A stretch of 64,000 bases of DNA from assembly GCA_934454035.1 (NCBI GenBank), contig CAKSFY010000001.1, positions 1 to 64,000 on the forward strand, given 5' to 3'. Both the position numbers and the translations under genes were made by a program. Positions 9,037 to 18,278 of this stretch are shown here, in pieces. Each line of letters starts with the position of its first letter. Within the stretch, counting starts at the first letter, position 1. The notes beneath the pieces were generated by a model. It saw only the letters and a list, made by a program, of their open reading frames with translations. It was not told the origin of the DNA and did not search any database. This DNA comes from an uncultured Clostridia bacterium. GTDB taxonomy: Bacteria; Bacillota; Clostridia; UBA1381.

Positions 9037-10389
9037 ATGGCTTCAAATCCGAAAAATTATGAGATTGATTTTACAAAGGGAAAAATCCTGATTCCTCTTT
9101 TTATATTTGCACTGCCTCTGATGCTCTCCGGAATGCTTCAGCTTTTTTACAATGCTGCCGACATAATAGTTGTCGGACGTTTTGCAGGCAAAGAATCGCT
9201 TGCAGCCGTCGGCTCAACGTCGGCGCTTATTAATCTGCTTACCAATGCATTTTTGGGGCTTGCCGTCGGAGCAAACGTAATAGTTGCAAAAGGCTTTGGC
9301 ACAAACGACTCCGAGCTGATTCACAATGCGGTTCATACCTCCGTTACCGTTGCTGTCATAGGCGGAGTGATTTTCGGTGCAACAGGCTTTATATTTGCCC
9401 GTCCGCTGCTTCTTTTAATGGGCTCACCTGAGGATGTTATTTACAAATCCACTTTGTATATGAAAATATATTTTGCCGGACTTCCCGCTATGGCGGTCTA
9501 TAATTTCGGCAGTGCAATCCTCCGCGCCGTAGGCGATACAAAAAGACCTCTGTTTTTTTTGGTAATTTCGGGATTTATAAACATTATTCTGAATCTGATT
9601 TTTGTAATCGCATTTAAAATGGACGTAGCCGGCGTTGCACTGGCAACAATCATTTCGCAGATTGTATCGGCAGCGCTGATTATTATTTGTCTTATAAAAA
9701 CCGACAGTGCATACAAGCTTGTATTAAAAGAACTTAAAATCCATAAAAACGAATTTACCGGGATAATGCGTGTCGGACTGCCGGCAGGCTTGCAGGGAAC
9801 TCTTTTTTCCTTTTCAAACATGCTCATTCAGTCGTCAATCAATTCATTCGGTTCTGTAGCAATGGCAGGCAATTCTGCCGGCGGCAACATTGAGGGGTTT
9901 GTATATATTGCAATGAACTCGATATATCATACCTCGCTGACCTTCTGTGCTCAGAATTTAGGCATAAAAAATATTGAAAGAATAAAAAAGGGCATCCTTT
10001 GCTGTCTGGCACTCGTCTCCGCAATAGGTCTTGTTTTGGGAACACTTGCCGTCCTTTTCTCGCGTGAGCTTGTTTCCATTTATTCTCCCGACCCGGATGT
10101 AATAGAAATAGGCGTGGAAAGAATCGCCGTAATATGCTCGCTTTATTTCCTGTGCGGAATCATGGACACACTTGCCGGAATACTGAGAGGACTATCCTAC
10201 TCGCTTCTGCCGATGATTATAACATTAATCGGTGCATGCGGCTTCCGAGTTTTATGGATAGATATTATGTTTGAATTCAAGCGTTCGCTGTTCACGCTTT
10301 ATCTGGCTTATCCCGTTAGCTGGACAATAACGCTGATTGCGCTTCTGATTTCATTAATTTTTGTTATGAAAAAATTAAGCCGAAGATAA
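9037..10389 (+). CDS. MATE family efflux/flippase protein
   Basis: This polytopic membrane protein of about 450 residues belongs to the MATE/MOP superfamily (twelve predicted hydrophobic segments). The N-terminal GKILIPLFIFALPLMLSGM and the NAADIIVVGRFAG segment are typical of the DinF/NorM-like Firmicute subgroup that exports cations or drugs in exchange for Na+ or H+. The start is the ATG at 9037, because GAAAGGA lies 9 nt before it; an upstream in-frame extension covers the promoter and is rejected. It heads an operon with an MBOAT acyltransferase (22 nt downstream) and an SGNH-like protein. That setting hints at lipid-linked or glycan substrates rather than drugs, but this is inference. 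Confidence 0.9.
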   Translation: MASNPKNYEIDFTKGKILIPLFIFALPLMLSGMLQLFYNAADIIVVGRFAGKESLAAVGSTSALINLLTNAFLGLAVGANVIVAKGFGTNDSELIHNAVHTSVTVAVIGGVIFGATGFIFARPLLLLMGSPEDVIYKSTLYMKIYFAGLPAMAVYNFGSAILRAVGDTKRPLFFLVISGFINIILNLIFVIAFKMDVAGVALATIISQIVSAALIIICLIKTDSAYKLVLKELKIHKNEFTGIMRVGLPAGLQGTLFSFSNMLIQSSINSFGSVAMAGNSAGGNIEGFVYIAMNSIYHTSLTFCAQNLGIKNIERIKKGILCCLALVSAIGLVLGTLAVLFSRELVSIYSPDPDVIEIGVERIAVICSLYFLCGIMDTLAGILRGLSYSLLPMIITLIGACGFRVLWIDIMFEFKRSLFTLYLAYPVSWTITLIALLISLIFVMKKLSRR

Positions 10390-10411
10390 AAAATTTACCG
10401 GAGGACAAATT

Positions 10412-11905
10412 ATGCTTTTTAACTCTGTTCAGTTTTTAATATTTTTTCCCGTGGTTTGCCTTATATACTATGCCATTCCTAAAAAAATCAGATGGATATG
10501 GCTTTTATTGGCAAGCTATTACTTTTATATGTGCTGGAATCCCAAGTATGCGCTTCTTATGCTTACATCGACGGTTATTACTTGGCTGAGCGGAGTTTTC
10601 ATAGATAGATTCGGACGGATTGAAAACGAGCAAAAATCCAAACGGCTGAAAAATGCAACCGTTGCGGTAAGCTTTATATCAAATCTTACAATTCTTTTTA
10701 TGTTCAAGTACTTTAACTTTGCGGTCGACACTCTGAACCGGGTATTGTCGCATTTCGATATAGCGCTCATAACCCCCGGGTTTGACGTAATTCTGCCGGT
10801 CGGAATATCATTTTATACTTTTCAGGCACTCGGATATACAATGGATGTTTACAGAAAAGATATTCCGAGCGAAAAAAATCTTTTCCGCTATATGCTTTTC
10901 GTTTCCTTTTTTCCTCAACTGGTTGCCGGACCTATCGAAAGATCAAAAAACCTTTTGCATCAGCTGAGAGAATATCATTCGTTTGACAAATCCGATGTCA
11001 AAAACGGGCTTTTGCTTATGCTCTGGGGATTTTTTCAAAAACTTGTAATTGCCGACCGCGCCGCAATAGCGGTCAACGCAGTCTACAACAATTATACGGA
11101 TTTCGGAGCAATTGAACTTATAATCGCAACAATCCTCTTTGCAATTCAGATTTACTGCGATTTTTCTTCCTACACGGATATTGCAAAGGGTGCGGCACAG
11201 GTAATGGGCATCCGCTTAATGGATAATTTCCGCAGACCTTATTTCTCGCGCAGTATTGCCGAATTCTGGCGCAACTGGCATATATCTTTGTCCGGCTGGT
11301 TTCGGGATTATCTCTACATTCCGCTCGGCGGCAACAGACACGGCAAAATCAGAAAATATATCAACATAATGATAGTATTTCTCGCAAGCGGATTATGGCA
11401 CGGCGCAAATATGACCTTTGTTGTATGGGGATTTCTGCACGGAATCTATCAGATAATCGGTGACGCAACAAAAAATATACGCTTAAAGCTTATGGGTCTT
11501 TTCTCAGTAAACGAAAAATCCCACTCTCACAGATTTGTACAAAGAATTATTACATTTACTTTGGTGTGCTTCGGCTGGATTTTTTTCCGCGCAAATTCTC
11601 TGTCCGATTCGCTGAATATAATTAAAAAGATTTTCTCCGGACTTAACCCGTGGATTCTGACAAACGGCGGACTTTTGGGATTCGGCTTTGACGGATACCA
11701 ATGGTTTGTTTTTGCCGCTGCCGTACTGGTGCTTTTTTCGGTCAGCTGCTTTCATTACTATAATGTCTGCATTCGCGAAAAGATTCTTTCGGAAAATATA
11801 TTCATCCGCTGGATTATATATTTCACCATGATTTTTACCGTGCTGATTTTCGGCATATACGGTCCGGGATATGATGAAAGCCAATTCATATATTTTCAGT
11901 TTTAA
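10412..11905 (+). CDS. MBOAT family O-acyltransferase (AlgI/DltB/PatA-like)
   Basis: Membrane-bound O-acyltransferases pass acyl groups from the cytoplasm to extracytoplasmic acceptors such as alginate, teichoic acid or peptidoglycan. The 497-residue protein begins MLFNSVQFLIFFPVVC, as in AlgI/PatA proteins. It has the conserved block WRNWHISLSGWFRDYLYIPLGG near residues 290-310 and the catalytic histidine in GLWHGANMTFVVWG near residue 330. Many membrane segments are evident. The ribosome site is GGAGG before the ATG. The next gene, 12 nt downstream, is an SGNH-like protein, the usual partner that finishes acyl transfer outside the membrane. The polymer modified here cannot be told from sequence. 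Confidence 0.93.
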   Translation: MLFNSVQFLIFFPVVCLIYYAIPKKIRWIWLLLASYYFYMCWNPKYALLMLTSTVITWLSGVFIDRFGRIENEQKSKRLKNATVAVSFISNLTILFMFKYFNFAVDTLNRVLSHFDIALITPGFDVILPVGISFYTFQALGYTMDVYRKDIPSEKNLFRYMLFVSFFPQLVAGPIERSKNLLHQLREYHSFDKSDVKNGLLLMLWGFFQKLVIADRAAIAVNAVYNNYTDFGAIELIIATILFAIQIYCDFSSYTDIAKGAAQVMGIRLMDNFRRPYFSRSIAEFWRNWHISLSGWFRDYLYIPLGGNRHGKIRKYINIMIVFLASGLWHGANMTFVVWGFLHGIYQIIGDATKNIRLKLMGLFSVNEKSHSHRFVQRIITFTLVCFGWIFFRANSLSDSLNIIKKIFSGLNPWILTNGGLLGFGFDGYQWFVFAAAVLVLFSVSCFHYYNVCIREKILSENIFIRWIIYFTMIFTVLIFGIYGPGYDESQFIYFQF

Positions 11906-11917
11906 GGAGGCGGAAAA

Positions 11918-12931
11918 ATGAGAAAATCGATTTTCAAAACAATTTTGTTTGCGGCAATATTTGCAATGATATTTTCGTATCTTTCCAATCTTTTCTGCCG
12001 CAAATCGCTTGAGGGAACATGGAATCAGACGCAGAAAACGGCAGGCTTTTACAATGAACCGAAAAATGAATTTGACATAATGTTTTTCGGCTCGTCAAAC
12101 ACCTATTGCTCATTCAATCCGCTGATTTTATACGAAGAAACAGGGCTTAAATCGTATGTATTCGCAACGCAGCAGCAGCCCGTCTGGGCAACCTATGCAT
12201 ATATAAAAGACGCGCTTAAAACTCAGTCACCGAAGCTGCTGGTCGTTGATGTGCTGATGTTTTCCAAAGATTCGGAATATTATGATGACGGGGTGAATTA
12301 TTCCTTTATGGATGATATGCCTTTGTCGCTCAACAAAATACGTCTTGCAATTGCTTCCGCGCCAAGGGGCGACCGTGTGCGCCTGCTTGTAAACTTTATC
12401 AAATATCATTCCCGATGGAGCGAGCTTACCGAGGACGACTACAAATTCAAAAGAAAAGAAGCCGCCGATTACCTGAAAGGCTACACCCTGTTGGAAAATG
12501 TATTTGATTCTGCCTCAGCGCCCGTTCAAAATGTTACCGAATCGACTCCTCTCGGCAAAAAAGAAATTCTTTATTTTGAGAAAACCGTAAAGCTGGCAAA
12601 GGAAAAAAACATACCTCTGCTTTTTGTTAAAGCTCCCTCAAATGCGACGGAGGAGGAACAAAAACTGTTTAATTCAGCAGAAAAACTGGCAGAAGAAAAC
12701 GGAATCGAATATATAAATTTCAACGCACTGTACAATGAAATCGGTCTTGATTTAAAAAAAGATTTCTATGACAAGTCGCATCTTAATTATATCGGTGCGG
12801 AAAAATTCACAAGATACTTTGCAAAAAACATCTGCAAAAAGTACACTCCCGAAACGCCCGATACAAAAAATTCGGAGCTTTGGCTTGCCGATATAGACAA
12901 ATACTATGAATATACAAGCAATATCGGCTAA
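11918..12931 (+). CDS. SGNH-hydrolase-like membrane-anchored protein (partner of MBOAT)
   Basis: This 337-residue protein has one N-terminal membrane segment (about residues 8-26) and a large extracytoplasmic domain. A GSSNTYCSFNP block near residue 52 resembles the SGNH block I GDS/GSS serine, and DKSHLNYIG near residue 285 matches the block V D-x-x-H pair, so the catalytic triad could be complete. Related DUF1574/AlgJ-like proteins sit beside MBOAT genes and O-acylate exported polysaccharide, and the same role is inferred here. AAGGAGG precedes the ATG. It is the last gene of the MATE-MBOAT-SGNH operon. No clear terminator is seen before the his promoter. Confidence 0.75.
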   Translation: MRKSIFKTILFAAIFAMIFSYLSNLFCRKSLEGTWNQTQKTAGFYNEPKNEFDIMFFGSSNTYCSFNPLILYEETGLKSYVFATQQQPVWATYAYIKDALKTQSPKLLVVDVLMFSKDSEYYDDGVNYSFMDDMPLSLNKIRLAIASAPRGDRVRLLVNFIKYHSRWSELTEDDYKFKRKEAADYLKGYTLLENVFDSASAPVQNVTESTPLGKKEILYFEKTVKLAKEKNIPLLFVKAPSNATEEEQKLFNSAEKLAEENGIEYINFNALYNEIGLDLKKDFYDKSHLNYIGAEKFTRYFAKNICKKYTPETPDTKNSELWLADIDKYYEYTSNIG

Positions 12932-12961
12932 AAAGTTGGGATATATTTTTCGGAATTTATC

Positions 12962-12990
12962 TTGACTTTTTCACTTTAGTGTGCTAAAAT
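12962..12990 (+). promoter_or_regulatory. his operon promoter with overlapping inverted repeat
   Basis: TTGACT (12962-12967), a 17-nt spacer and TAAAAT (12985-12990) lie 34 nt upstream of the hisZ ATG. A perfect inverted repeat, TTTAG-TGTG-CTAAA (12975-12988), overlaps the spacer and the -10 box and could be a repressor operator. The short leader rules out a T-box or attenuator. Binding by a HisR/YerC-type repressor is only a guess. Confidence 0.75.
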
Positions 12991-13024
12991 GATAATGTGA
13001 TAGATTAAATATGGAGGAAAAGCC

Positions 13025-14116
13025 ATGGATTTTGATACATTAAAAAATGATGAAAAAGCTATTTTCAGCTTAAGAGAATTGTACAAAAAATACGGATACA
13101 CTCAGTACAAAATGAGTAAATTCGAAGAATATGACTTGTATGTCAGAAACAAGGATTTTCTTGTTTCCGATAATATAATAACATTTACCGACATGGACGG
13201 TAAGCTGATGGCGCTTAAGCCGGACGTAACTCTGTCAATTATAAAAAACAGCCGCACCTCCGGCAGTGCTGCCGAAAAATACTACTACAACGAAAATGTT
13301 TACAGAGTATCAAAGGGGACTCATTCTTTCAAAGAAATAATGCAGACGGGAATAGAATGTATCGGCGATATAGACGCATACTGCATTTACGAAGTGCTTT
13401 CTCTCGCCGCAAAAAGCCTGGAATGTATAAGCAATGACTATGTACTTGACATATCCCATATGGGAATTATCTCCGAAGTCATAAACTCAATCGGTGCTTT
13501 GACGCCCGACAGACTTTTAAAATGCATAGGCGAGAAAAACAGTCATGAAATATCCAATATCTGCCGTGAGGAAGGAACAGACCCGGACAAGCTGTTAAAG
13601 CTTGTGTCTCTTTACGGTTCCCCCGACAAGGTTATTCCGGAGCTTGAAAAGCTTGCCGGAGACAGTGAATCTCTTGAATTGCTGAAAAAAATAACAGATT
13701 TACTGAAAAAATATGATTTTTACAAGCATATTAATATTGATTTTTCGGTCATAAACGATATGAATTATTATAACGGAATAGTGTTCAAAGGCTTTATAAA
13801 AGGAATTCCGACGGGAATTCTCTCGGGAGGACAGTATGACAGGCTGATGAAAAAAATGGGCAAAAATGCCGGAGCAATCGGATTTGCGGTCTATCTTGAT
13901 ATGCTGGAACTTCTTCCGGAAAAGGCAGACGTCTGCGATGTTGACACAGTTATCCTTTACAGTCCCGAAAGCGACATAGCCAAATTGGACGATGCGGTGC
14001 GCATGCTGACCGGATACGGAAAAAGCGTGCTTGCCGCAAAAGAAGTTCCTAAGAAAATAAAATACAATCGGCTTCTTAAGCTGAACGAAAAAGGAGTTGA
14101 AATAATCGATGCTTAA
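13025..14116 (+). CDS. hisZ: ATP phosphoribosyltransferase regulatory subunit HisZ
   Basis: HisZ is a histidyl-tRNA-synthetase-like protein without aminoacylation activity. It forms the octameric ATP phosphoribosyltransferase with short HisG and confers histidine feedback. The 363-residue protein shows class II synthetase-like motifs (ALKPDVTLSIIKNSR near residue 64, GGQYDRLMKKMG near residue 272) but lacks the HisRS anticodon-binding C-terminus. GGAGG lies 6 nt before the ATG. It is the first gene of the his operon and overlaps hisG by 8 nt. Its presence agrees with the short HisG that follows. Confidence 0.93.
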   Translation: MDFDTLKNDEKAIFSLRELYKKYGYTQYKMSKFEEYDLYVRNKDFLVSDNIITFTDMDGKLMALKPDVTLSIIKNSRTSGSAAEKYYYNENVYRVSKGTHSFKEIMQTGIECIGDIDAYCIYEVLSLAAKSLECISNDYVLDISHMGIISEVINSIGALTPDRLLKCIGEKNSHEISNICREEGTDPDKLLKLVSLYGSPDKVIPELEKLAGDSESLELLKKITDLLKKYDFYKHINIDFSVINDMNYYNGIVFKGFIKGIPTGILSGGQYDRLMKKMGKNAGAIGFAVYLDMLELLPEKADVCDVDTVILYSPESDIAKLDDAVRMLTGYGKSVLAAKEVPKKIKYNRLLKLNEKGVEIIDA

Positions 14117-14735
14117 CATTGCACTGCCGAAGGGCAGATTGGGCGAAAAGGTTTATGCGATGTTTGAGACCGCAGGCTTTGAGTGTCCTTCAATAAAAGA
14201 GAACAACCGAAAGCTTATTTTTGAAAACGAACAAGCAGGGGTCAGATATTTTTGGGTCAAGCCGTCCGACGTTGCAATATATGTTGAGCGAGGTGCCGCC
14301 GATATAGGTGTTGCCGGAAAAGATATTCTGCTTGAATATGAGCCGGAGGTGTATGAGCTTTTGGATCTTAATATAGGCAAATGCAAAATGGCGGTCGCCG
14401 CAAAGGCGGATTTTCGCGATAATCCTCAAAGGACGCTGCGTGTAGCAACCAAATTTTCAAACATTGCGAAAAATTATTACTCCTCCATCGGACGGGATAT
14501 AGACATTATTCATCTAAACGGTTCTATCGAAATCGCGCCTATACTCGGCTTATCGGATGTCATTGTGGATATAGTGGAAACAGGTACAACACTTAAAGAA
14601 AACAATCTGACGGTTTTTGAAAGCATTGTTCCCATAAGCGCAAGAGTTATTGCAAACAAATCCGGCTTTAAATTTAAAAATGAAATCATAGAAAAAATAA
14701 CAAAAGAACTCAGAAAGCAGGTGGAATTAAAATGA
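14109..14735 (+). CDS. hisG: ATP phosphoribosyltransferase catalytic subunit, short form
   Basis: HisG condenses ATP and PRPP in the first step of histidine synthesis. The 208-residue length is that of the short form, which lacks the C-terminal ACT-like regulatory domain and needs HisZ. It starts MLNIALPKGRLGEKV. The phosphate-binding loop DIVETGTTLKENNL lies near residues 155-168. It overlaps hisZ at its start and hisD at its end (ATGA), so translation is coupled through the operon. Confidence 0.97.
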   Translation: MLNIALPKGRLGEKVYAMFETAGFECPSIKENNRKLIFENEQAGVRYFWVKPSDVAIYVERGAADIGVAGKDILLEYEPEVYELLDLNIGKCKMAVAAKADFRDNPQRTLRVATKFSNIAKNYYSSIGRDIDIIHLNGSIEIAPILGLSDVIVDIVETGTTLKENNLTVFESIVPISARVIANKSGFKFKNEIIEKITKELRKQVELK

Positions 14736-16012
14736 TAAAAATATTAAAATGCAGCGAAGTTGAAAGAGATGAGATTTTTGCAAGGTGTGAGCCTGCCTCC
14801 GATGTTGAGGATATTGTTGCCGATATAATCCGGAATGTCCGCAAAAACGGAGACAAAGCAATATATGAATACTCCGAAAAATTTGACGGAGCAAAACTTT
14901 CCTCTCTGCTTGTTACAAAAGAAGAAATAGACGAAGCGGTATCATCGGTCGAGCCTGAATTTTTGAGAATACTAAAAAGAGCTGCGGCAAATATTACAAA
15001 ATTTCATGAAAAGCAAAAAAGGAACAGCTTTATCATAAATGATGAGGACGGGATTGTGATGGGGCAGAAAATAATTCCCGTTGACCGCGCAGGACTTTAT
15101 GTTCCCGGCGGAACCGCGGCATATCCGTCAACCGTTTTAATGGATTCTATCCCTGCAAAAATTGCAGGCTGCCGCGAAGTTATTATGGTTACACCGCCCG
15201 GAAAGGGCGGAAAAATCAATTCGGCAATCCTTGCAGCCGCATATGTTGCAGGGGTGGACAAAATCTTCAAAGTCGGCGGAGCACAGGCAATAGCTGCGCT
15301 CGCATACGGAACGGAGACAATTCCGAAGGTGGATAAAATAGTAGGACCGGGCAATGCATTTGTTGCGGAAGCAAAAAAGCAGGTATTCGGCAAGGTCTCA
15401 ATTGATATGATTGCCGGTCCCAGTGAAATACTTGTTGTTGCAGACGGAAAATCCAATCCGAAATATGTTGCAGCCGATCTCCTGTCGCAGGCGGAGCATG
15501 ACAAAATGGCAAGTGCCGTGCTTGTGACAGATTCTGCCGAGCTTGCCGAAAAAGTCTCGGAAGAGCTGGAAAAACAGCTACCCTGCCTGGAGCGGTATGA
15601 AATTGCCCGCGCTTCAATCGATTCAAACGGAAAAATAATCGTTGCTGACAATTTACTTGAAGCAATAGATATCGCAAACGAAATCGCACCTGAGCACTTA
15701 GAGCTTTGCGTTGACAATCCGTTTGATTACCTTGACAAAATCCGCCATGCAGGCTCTGTCTTTATGGGACGCTACTGCCCGGAAGCTTTGGGCGACTATT
15801 TGTCGGGTGCAAACCACACTTTGCCGACAAGCGGAAGTGCAAAATTCTCCAGCCCCTTATCGGTTGATGATTTTGTTAAGAAAACTCAATACACATATTA
15901 TACACAAGAAGCGCTTGCCAATGCAGCAAAAGATGTTGAATTTTTTGCAAAAAAAGAAGGGCTTACCGCTCATGCACGCAGCGCGGTAATACGCACGGAG
16001 GGAGAAAAATAA
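14732..16012 (+). CDS. hisD: Histidinol dehydrogenase
   Basis: HisD is a zinc-dependent, NAD+-linked enzyme that oxidises L-histidinol to L-histidine in two steps. The 426-residue protein has the family's PVDRAGLYVPGG block near residue 115, GPGNAFVAEAKKQV near residue 207, DMIAGPSEILV near residue 226, and zinc/catalytic histidines in SQAEHDKMA and EIAPEHLEL. It starts in an ATGA overlap with hisG and its stop codon is directly followed by the hisC start. Confidence 0.97.
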   Translation: MIKILKCSEVERDEIFARCEPASDVEDIVADIIRNVRKNGDKAIYEYSEKFDGAKLSSLLVTKEEIDEAVSSVEPEFLRILKRAAANITKFHEKQKRNSFIINDEDGIVMGQKIIPVDRAGLYVPGGTAAYPSTVLMDSIPAKIAGCREVIMVTPPGKGGKINSAILAAAYVAGVDKIFKVGGAQAIAALAYGTETIPKVDKIVGPGNAFVAEAKKQVFGKVSIDMIAGPSEILVVADGKSNPKYVAADLLSQAEHDKMASAVLVTDSAELAEKVSEELEKQLPCLERYEIARASIDSNGKIIVADNLLEAIDIANEIAPEHLELCVDNPFDYLDKIRHAGSVFMGRYCPEALGDYLSGANHTLPTSGSAKFSSPLSVDDFVKKTQYTYYTQEALANAAKDVEFFAKKEGLTAHARSAVIRTEGEK

Positions 16013-17071
16013 ATGAGCAGATTTTTAAGTCAAAAACGCAAAAATCTTGTGCCGTACGTTCCGGGCGAGCAGCCAAAGGATAAAAAATATATTAAGCTTA
16101 ATACCAACGAATCGCCGTTTCCTCCGTCTGAAAAGGCTTTGGCATATGCTGCAAAAGCTGCGGAATCACTCAACTTGTACTCCGACCCGGAATGTACTCC
16201 GATAGTAAACAAGCTCTCCGCACTTTACGGAGTTGCAGACGATGAGATTTTATTTACAAACGGTTCGGACGAAATACTCAACTTTGCATTTATGGCATTT
16301 TGCGATGAATCGGTTGTTTTTCCCGATATAACATATGGATTCTATAAGGTTTTTGCCGATATAAATAATGTTCCGTACGAAGAAATTCCGCTGAAAAGCG
16401 ATTTTACAATTGACATAAATGATTACATAGGCATAAACAAAAATATATTTATTGCCAATCCGAATGCTCCGACCGGAATACTCTTACCCTGCGGAGATAT
16501 TGAAAAAATTATAAAAAGCAATCCGGATAATATAGTGGTCATTGATGAAGCATATATTGATTTCGGCGGCGAAAGCTGCATTCCTCTTACAAAAAAATAC
16601 GACAATCTGCTGGTTACAGGGACTTTTTCAAAATCACGCTCCCTGGCAGGCGCAAGACTGGGGTTCGGAATTGCTTCAAAAGCACTGATTTCCGATTTGA
16701 ATTCGATAAAATATTCTACTAACCCTTACAATATTAACAGTATGACGATGGCAGCAGGACTCGGTGTTCTGGAAGATGAGGACTATACAAGGGATAACTG
16801 TAAAAAAATAATCCAAACACGTGAATATACAAAATCGGAGCTGAAAAAACTCGGTTTCCGTTTCACGGATTCCAAAGCGAATTTTGTCTTTGCCGAGCAC
16901 CCGCGTATTTCCGGTGAAGAAATATACGAAAGACTCAGGGCAGACGGCATTTTGGTAAGACACTTTAAAGGCTCCCGAACAGGAAATTACAACAGAATCA
17001 CCATAGGTATCGATGAGCAAATGAACACCCTTTTGGCAAAGCTTAAAAAAATTACAAGCAAGGAGAATTAA
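16013..17071 (+). CDS. hisC: Histidinol-phosphate aminotransferase
   Basis: HisC is a PLP-dependent class I/II aminotransferase converting imidazole acetol phosphate and glutamate to histidinol phosphate. It is 352 residues long. The substrate-binding NTNESPFPPS lies near residue 31, the DEAYIDFG block near residue 180, and the PLP lysine in TFSKSRSLAGARLG near residue 208. It is abutted to hisD and sits 1 nt before hisB. Confidence 0.95.
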   Translation: MSRFLSQKRKNLVPYVPGEQPKDKKYIKLNTNESPFPPSEKALAYAAKAAESLNLYSDPECTPIVNKLSALYGVADDEILFTNGSDEILNFAFMAFCDESVVFPDITYGFYKVFADINNVPYEEIPLKSDFTIDINDYIGINKNIFIANPNAPTGILLPCGDIEKIIKSNPDNIVVIDEAYIDFGGESCIPLTKKYDNLLVTGTFSKSRSLAGARLGFGIASKALISDLNSIKYSTNPYNINSMTMAAGLGVLEDEDYTRDNCKKIIQTREYTKSELKKLGFRFTDSKANFVFAEHPRISGEEIYERLRADGILVRHFKGSRTGNYNRITIGIDEQMNTLLAKLKKITSKEN

Positions 17072-17072
17072 T

Positions 17073-17660
17073 ATGAGAGATGCACGGATTAATCGTAAAA
17101 CCGCCGAAACAGATATTTCGCTTAAGCTGAATCTTGACGGCAGCGGACGAAGCAGCATTGACACAGGCTGCGGATTTTTGAATCATATGCTGACGCTTTT
17201 TGCAAAGCATTCAAGGTTTGATTTGGATTTAAGCTGCAAAAGCGATGTAGAGGTGGACTATCATCATACTGTTGAAGACATCGGAATTTGTCTCGGAAAA
17301 GCTTTTTCAGAAGCGATAGGAGATAAAAAAGGCATCGTCCGTTACGGGAATATGCTCCTGCCTATGGACGAAGCGCTCATTCTCACCGCGGTTGACTTGT
17401 CGGGGCGCGGCTTGCTTGCCTATTCTGTTGATATTCCGACCGAAAAGGTCGGCGATTTCGACTGCGAACTGTGCGAAGAATTTTGGCTTGCATTTGTAAG
17501 ATGTGCGTCCTGTACGCTGCATATAAAAATGCTTGCCGGCACAAATTCTCACCATATAATAGAGGGATGCTTTAAATCCGCCGCCCGAAGCCTAAAAAAA
17601 GCAGCGGCAACGGATACTGATTTTCCCGATGAAATTCCTTCAACAAAAGGGGTGCTGTGA
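17073..17660 (+). CDS. hisB: Imidazoleglycerol-phosphate dehydratase
   Basis: This is the monofunctional 195-residue HisB of gram-positive type, without the histidinol phosphatase domain of E. coli HisB. The metal-binding motifs DYHHTVEDIGI (near residues 66-76) and SHHIIEGCFKSAARSL (near residue 160), and the C-terminal PSTKGVL, are all present. It dehydrates IGP to imidazole acetol phosphate. The phosphatase step is supplied by the PHP-family gene at the end of the operon. Confidence 0.97.
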   Translation: MRDARINRKTAETDISLKLNLDGSGRSSIDTGCGFLNHMLTLFAKHSRFDLDLSCKSDVEVDYHHTVEDIGICLGKAFSEAIGDKKGIVRYGNMLLPMDEALILTAVDLSGRGLLAYSVDIPTEKVGDFDCELCEEFWLAFVRCASCTLHIKMLAGTNSHHIIEGCFKSAARSLKKAAATDTDFPDEIPSTKGVL

Positions 17661-18274
17661 TGATAGCCATAATTGATTACGGGGTCGGAAACCTTTTTTC
17701 GCTTGAAAGCTCATTCTCCGCAATAGGAGAACGCTGCACGGTTACCTCGTCCCCCGATGAAATAAAAAATGCGGACAAGATAATACTGCCCGGAGTCGGA
17801 GCATTTGCCGACGCAATGGAAAAGCTCAGAAAAACAGAGCTTATTCCGATAATAAAAAAAGAAATCTCCGACGGGAAACCGCTTTTGGGGATTTGTCTGG
17901 GAATGCAGCTGTTATTTTCAAAAAGCTATGAGTACGGAGAGCATGACGGTCTGGGACTTATTGACGGCGAGATTCGCCCTATAAAAGATGTTGTTCCCGC
18001 AAATGCAAAAATTCCGCATATAGGCTGGAACAGTCTGCATTTTACATGCGATAACGAGCTTTTTAAATATATTGCCGACGGCGATTTCGTTTATTTTGTT
18101 CATTCGTATTTTGCCGACGGCTGTGAAAAAAATGTGATTGCAAATACCGATTATTATGCTCCGCTGACGGCTGCGGTCTGCAGCGGTGCAGTATACGGAT
18201 GTCAGTTCCATCCCGAAAAAAGCGGAACTGCCGGACTTAAAATACTCAAAGCATTCTGCGAATTGAAAGGATAA
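17660..18274 (+). CDS. hisH: Imidazole glycerol phosphate synthase, glutamine amidotransferase subunit
   Basis: HisH releases ammonia from glutamine for HisF. It is a class I glutamine amidotransferase with the nucleophile cysteine in LLGICLGMQLLF near residue 80 and the His-Glu pair in GCQFHPEKS near residue 185. The ATG at 17660 shares its A with the hisB stop codon and has AAGGGG 7 nt upstream. A GTG three bases earlier is possible but less well spaced. Confidence 0.95.
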   Translation: MIAIIDYGVGNLFSLESSFSAIGERCTVTSSPDEIKNADKIILPGVGAFADAMEKLRKTELIPIIKKEISDGKPLLGICLGMQLLFSKSYEYGEHDGLGLIDGEIRPIKDVVPANAKIPHIGWNSLHFTCDNELFKYIADGDFVYFVHSYFADGCEKNVIANTDYYAPLTAAVCSGAVYGCQFHPEKSGTAGLKILKAFCELKG

Positions 18275-18278
18275 ATTT

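Noticed and set aside
12932..13024. T-box or attenuator before the his operon
   Set aside because: The promoter leaves a leader of only about 30 nt with no T-box core and no histidine-rich leader peptide.
15097..15717. A 206-codon minus-strand frame opposite hisD
   Set aside because: Its serine/alanine-rich composition is the mirror of hisD codons. It has no start signals and the plus strand is clearly the his operon.
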